A stretch of 17,498 nucleotides of DNA from Streptosporangiaceae bacterium (GTDB lineage Bacteria > Actinomycetota > Actinomycetes > Streptosporangiales > Streptosporangiaceae), in assembly GCA_030045295.1 (NCBI GenBank), contig JASIGD010000312.1, positions 1-17,498 of the forward strand, read 5' to 3'. Shown one piece after another: positions 15,446 through 17,498 of this stretch (positions are counted from its first letter, which is position 1; each line of letters starts with the position of its first letter). The notes under the pieces were generated by a model. That model was not told where the DNA came from, searched no databases, and was given only the letters and a program-made list of their open reading frames with translations. The position numbers and the translations under genes are program-made.

Positions 15446-15652
15446 CCGGGCCTGGCAGCTCTCGCCAAGATCCGCAAGTATTGCCGTGTCCGCGTCCGAG
15501 CCCGCCTTCTCCCTCAGGTTCGCATCGAAACCGCCATCCGCGGCAACTCTGTCACCGTCTTCGAATGCCGACCGCCGCGGCATCGCAACCTGGCCGAATG
15601 GTCCAAGGTACGCGTCGCCCAGCTGCGCTACAGCGCCGACACCCACCGCTGA
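15446..15652 (+). pseudogene. 5' remnant of a DUF3024-family gene
   Basis: Directly after the tautomerase stop, the frame of 15446 reads IRKYC, then QVRIETAIRGNSVTVFECRPP, then EWSKVRVAQLRYSADTHR, followed by TGA at 15650. This matches the N-terminal two-thirds of DUF3024 proteins, small uncharacterised proteins of about 110 residues that go on with a W..YW.DRN.RWH segment. Here the Trp codon expected after THR is TGA, and the following sequence shows a Trp four codons later but no further family similarity. No start codon or ribosome site is present at the 5' side, because the frame runs back into the tautomerase gene. It is best read as a truncated, inactive gene. The function of the family is not known to me. 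Confidence 0.6.
15447..15469 (+). repeat. 23-bp exact repeat, copy 2 (start of the DUF3024 remnant)
   Basis: Second copy of the 23-bp repeat, 1576 bp from the first and in the same orientation. It is read in the same frame (GLAALAK) and runs directly into recognisable DUF3024 sequence, so it may mark a recombination joint. Confidence 0.8.
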
Positions 15653-15674
15653 AGCGGCGTGTGGCGTAGCAGCG

Positions 15675-16280
15675 TCAGGACCCTTGAGCTGCAGACTTCT
15701 GACCGACGGGAGCTTCTGGCTGAGCCAGTTGTGTTTGCCGGGCGGCGCGCCACTTCGCCACGGCAGCACGGATGGCCAGCCCTGCGGCGACGACCACGAC
15801 GACGCCGAGGACAGCTCTGGGGCCCGCGTTGCCGATTTGCTCGGCGATCTCCGCGCCGAGGAAGTAAGAAACTCCCACGTACAGCCCAATCCAGCCGATC
15901 CCGGCGACCACTGCGCCCAGCATGAACACCGGGAACCGGACTCGGAAGATCCCGGAAACAAAGGCGGGCATCGTCACCGACGCCAGGAAATTCCAGCGGG
16001 CGAATGTGCGGTCGCCCTTGGCGAGCAGCTTCCGGCGTGATTTCTCCAGCCGTCCGGGGTTATCGAGCAGCCCGCGGCCGCCGCGGACGCCGATCTCGTA
16101 TCCGACGACCGATCCGAGCATCCAGGCGGCGAGGGCCACTGCCAGCACGATCCATATGTTGAGTCGGCCCTCACCGGCCAGCGTGCCCGCCGCGAGGAGC
16201 GCAGCATCACCCGGACCCGGCAGCCCAGCACCAAGGACCGCGACGAGCACGAACAAGATGATGTATTCGGCCAGGATCAT
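15675..16280 (-). CDS. DedA/SNARE-associated family membrane protein
   Basis: A 201-residue integral membrane protein of the DedA type (PF09335), a family linked to lipid-carrier and membrane homeostasis and proton-dependent transport. Family features are an early re-entrant segment LPGPGDAALLAAGTLAG (about 19-35), GYEIGVRGGRGLL (about 60-72), and a later re-entrant/helix region RWNFLASVTMPAFVSGIFRVRFPVFMLGAVVAG (about 95-127) carrying the conserved Arg. A final helix, AVLGVVVVVAAGLAIRAAV, follows. The usual Glu of the first motif is Asp (PGD), and the F-x-G-R-F segment is divergent, so it belongs to a distant branch. The ATG at 16280 has only a weak GAAAGAG site. It converges with the DUF3024 remnant (22 bp between ends) and is divergent from the broken sulfatase. 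Confidence 0.85.
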   Translation of the reverse strand: MILAEYIILFVLVAVLGAGLPGPGDAALLAAGTLAGEGRLNIWIVLAVALAAWMLGSVVGYEIGVRGGRGLLDNPGRLEKSRRKLLAKGDRTFARWNFLASVTMPAFVSGIFRVRFPVFMLGAVVAGIGWIGLYVGVSYFLGAEIAEQIGNAGPRAVLGVVVVVAAGLAIRAAVAKWRAARQTQLAQPEAPVGQKSAAQGS

Positions 16281-16530
16281 GTTGCTCTTTCGTTCATCAG
16301 GGCCAGAACCAAGGATGCACCCCCAACTGATCGTGGCGCCACAGCTGGCGAGCGGAAACGAAGAGCACCGATCCGGCCGGCGACGACGGGCACCTCGGCG
16401 TTATGCCTGGTTGTTAGGCAATCTTCTCGCCTGGAACTGTACCGGCGCATGATCGGGCGCGTTCGTCTGCGGCTGCTGCCGGCGGCTGGCTACGATCTGC
16501 GTGGCAGGTGAGCGGGGGGGTTTTGGCGGT

Positions 16531-16899
16531 ATGAGTGGTGCTGCTGTTGGAAGACCGAACGTGGTGTTGTTCCACGTCGACAACCTGGGTACGGCGAGCT
16601 GGGCCGCTACGCCAGCGGGGTGCTGCGGGGAGCCGACACCCGGCGTCTGGACCAGTTCGCCGCCGAGGGGTATCAGCTGCTCAACTACGCGCCGGAGGCC
16701 CAGTGCACGCCGACCCGGTCGGCGCTGATGACCGGCCGCTACGCCATCCGGTCGGGCAATCACACGGTGCTGTTCCCGGGCTCCCCGGGCGGGCTGGTGG
16801 CCTGGGAGCGCACCCAGGGTGATGTGTTTTCCGGGGGCCGGCTACGCGACGATGTGCCTGGGCAAATGGCACGTCGGCAACGAGCACGGGCGCTGGCCC
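16531..16899 (+). pseudogene. Frameshifted and truncated Cys-type sulfatase
   Basis: The N-terminus of an arylsulfatase is spread over two frames. From ATG 16531 it reads GRPNVVLFHVDNLG. After a one-base loss in the G-run 16587-16589 it continues YGELGRY ... LRGADTRRLDQFAAEGYQLLNY and CTPTRSALMTGRY (16704-16742), the C-x-P-x-R signature whose Cys becomes formylglycine. A one-base gain in the G-run 16833-16837 returns it to the first frame with AGYATMCLGKWHVGNEHGRWP. Family resemblance then stops at about 16899. Intact enzymes have roughly 450-780 residues, so most of the gene, including later metal ligands, is missing. The two indels lie in homopolymers and could be read errors, but the loss of the rest cannot. 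Confidence 0.8.
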
Positions 16900-17006
16900 G
16901 ACTCGCGGCCGGCGTCGTTGACGTCACGGTTGCCGCCGAAGATACCGGCGGGCCTTCGGCTTCGCGGGCCGGGCGAAGACCGCCCGGATCCGCGGCCCGG
17001 GCACCG

Positions 17007-17213
17007 TCACCGTCCGCGCCGGTGCCGGGCACGATACCCTGCCCGGCGCGACGCGTCGTCCGGGCTCCGGCCCTGACCATCGCGCCGCCGGTGCACCCCC
17101 ACGTAGGAGGAGAAGACGCCGGGCTGCTGCCTGCTTCCCTCCTCCAGCGGCTGCCGGGTGCGCGGAAGCACGCTCGTGGTCGCCTGGTCCAGGCTAGGGT
17201 AGGTAATGCTCAT
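17007..17213 (-). CDS. Possible small hypothetical protein
   Basis: A 68-residue frame starting at ATG 17213 with GGGGAG about 8 nt upstream on the minus strand. The first 45 codons end in G or C about 90% of the time, as real genes here do. The rest is an Arg-rich run with weaker bias, so the frame may be broken or may end early. It starts MSITYPSLDQATTSVLP and has no recognisable domain, signal or helix. It could be the damaged start of a longer gene whose continuation was lost at the junction with the sulfatase remnant. Weakly supported. Confidence 0.35.
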   Translation of the reverse strand: MSITYPSLDQATTSVLPRTRQPLEEGSRQQPGVFSSYVGVHRRRDGQGRSPDDASRRAGYRARHRRGR

Positions 17214-17289
17214 CGCGGGATCTCCCCTTCTCGGCTCATCGGTGTGGTGCGGATATCCCTACTATCGATCCGGGCGGGATCCCTGGTCC

Positions 17290-17306
17290 CTAGGGAAACT
17301 CCCTAG
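17290..17306. repeat. 7-bp dyad CTAGGGA-AAC-TCCCTAG
   Basis: A perfect inverted repeat of 7 bp with a 3-nt centre, lying 77 bp ahead of the small minus-strand ORF at 17213. A third CCCTGG/CCCTAG-like half-site sits next to it (17281-17286). The compact dyad in a possible promoter region suggests a repressor operator, but no matching regulator is identified. Confidence 0.4.
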
Positions 17307-17498
17307 TTGTTCCTGGCCTAGGCAGGCACACCAGCCCCAGTCTCCAGGTCCGCTGCATGCAGCCTGCTGATGCACCAGCCGCCGCATGAGCATCACGGGT
17401 GGTGACGATCCGGCTTCGTCCCGCCATGCCCGGAGCGAACAGGCCTCCTGCGCAGTGCGGCTTTTCGCCCACGATCAGTCACTCGGATGTGCTGACGG

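Larger units (their letters stand above)
16900..17498. other. 599-bp region after the sulfatase remnant
   Basis: Contains two GC-rich hairpins (16969-16987, 7-bp stem; 17024-17047, 8-bp stem with 8-nt loop), a possible small minus-strand gene (17007-17213), the dyad at 17290-17306 and a 12-bp palindrome GCTGCATGCAGC (17352-17363). I see no recognisable protein family, RNA gene or insertion sequence. Confidence 0.5.

Noticed and set aside
15315..16040. 241-codon plus frame across the tautomerase end and DedA
   Set aside because: It is a shadow of two real genes and out of frame with the DUF3024 remnant.
16969..17047. Two GC-rich hairpins as terminators or a structured RNA
   Set aside because: Stems are perfect but short, such hairpins arise often at this GC content, and no T-run or conserved RNA motif is visible.
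17352..17363. 12-bp palindrome GCTGCATGCAGC
   Set aside because: A single short palindrome in GC-rich DNA with no promoter or partner sites; not enough to call a site.
1..17498. CRISPR array, insertion sequence or prophage genes
   Set aside because: No regularly spaced repeats, transposase, integrase or phage structural genes were seen on either strand.

Overview
This window is high-GC actinomycete DNA. Coding frames end mostly in G or C, GTG starts and stop/start overlaps are common, and the families present (MMPL transporter, three-part P450 system, LuxR regulator of the large ATP-binding type, TetR regulators, F-type ferredoxin) are typical of soil actinobacteria. I cannot place it more finely from sequence alone.

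Layout. Bases 1-3220 (+) carry the 3' part of an MMPL/RND exporter followed 13 nt later by a flippase-like polytopic membrane protein. Next comes a 478-bp gap holding a strong stem-loop and a decayed tRNA-Thr(TGT)-like sequence on the minus strand. A small six-helix membrane protein (+) converges on a minus-strand cluster. Read from 8021 down to 4487, that cluster is a [3Fe-4S]-type ferredoxin, an FAD ferredoxin reductase, a cytochrome P450 and a conserved protein of unknown function. The first three are joined by two GTGA stop/start overlaps and look like one translationally coupled oxidation operon.

From 8483 to 11606 there is a FUSC-type membrane protein (-), an alpha/beta hydrolase (+) whose nucleophile position is Cys instead of Ser, and a TetR regulator (+). 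The TetR regulator has an apparent leaderless promoter with a 10-bp palindrome between -35 and -10. A 944-residue LuxR-type ATPase regulator (+) follows, then a tautomerase-fold protein (+), a broken DUF3024 gene (+), a DedA-like membrane protein (-) and the frameshifted 5' remnant of a Cys-type sulfatase (+). The last 600 bp hold a weakly supported small minus-strand ORF and several inverted repeats.

How it fits together. The clearest functional unit is the ferredoxin/reductase/P450 operon, which would pass electrons from NAD(P)H to the P450 heme. The rest reads as accessory chromosome: exporters, single-gene enzymes, and regulators beside them. At least three broken genes are visible (tRNA-Thr-like, DUF3024, sulfatase), with a possible fourth (lactone-oxidase C-terminus), so the region has been rearranged. 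I did not find a clearly new multi-gene system. The points most worth checking are the Cys-nucleophile hydrolase with its TetR neighbour, the pseudo-tRNA, and an exact 23-bp repeat shared by the LuxR gene and the DUF3024 remnant.
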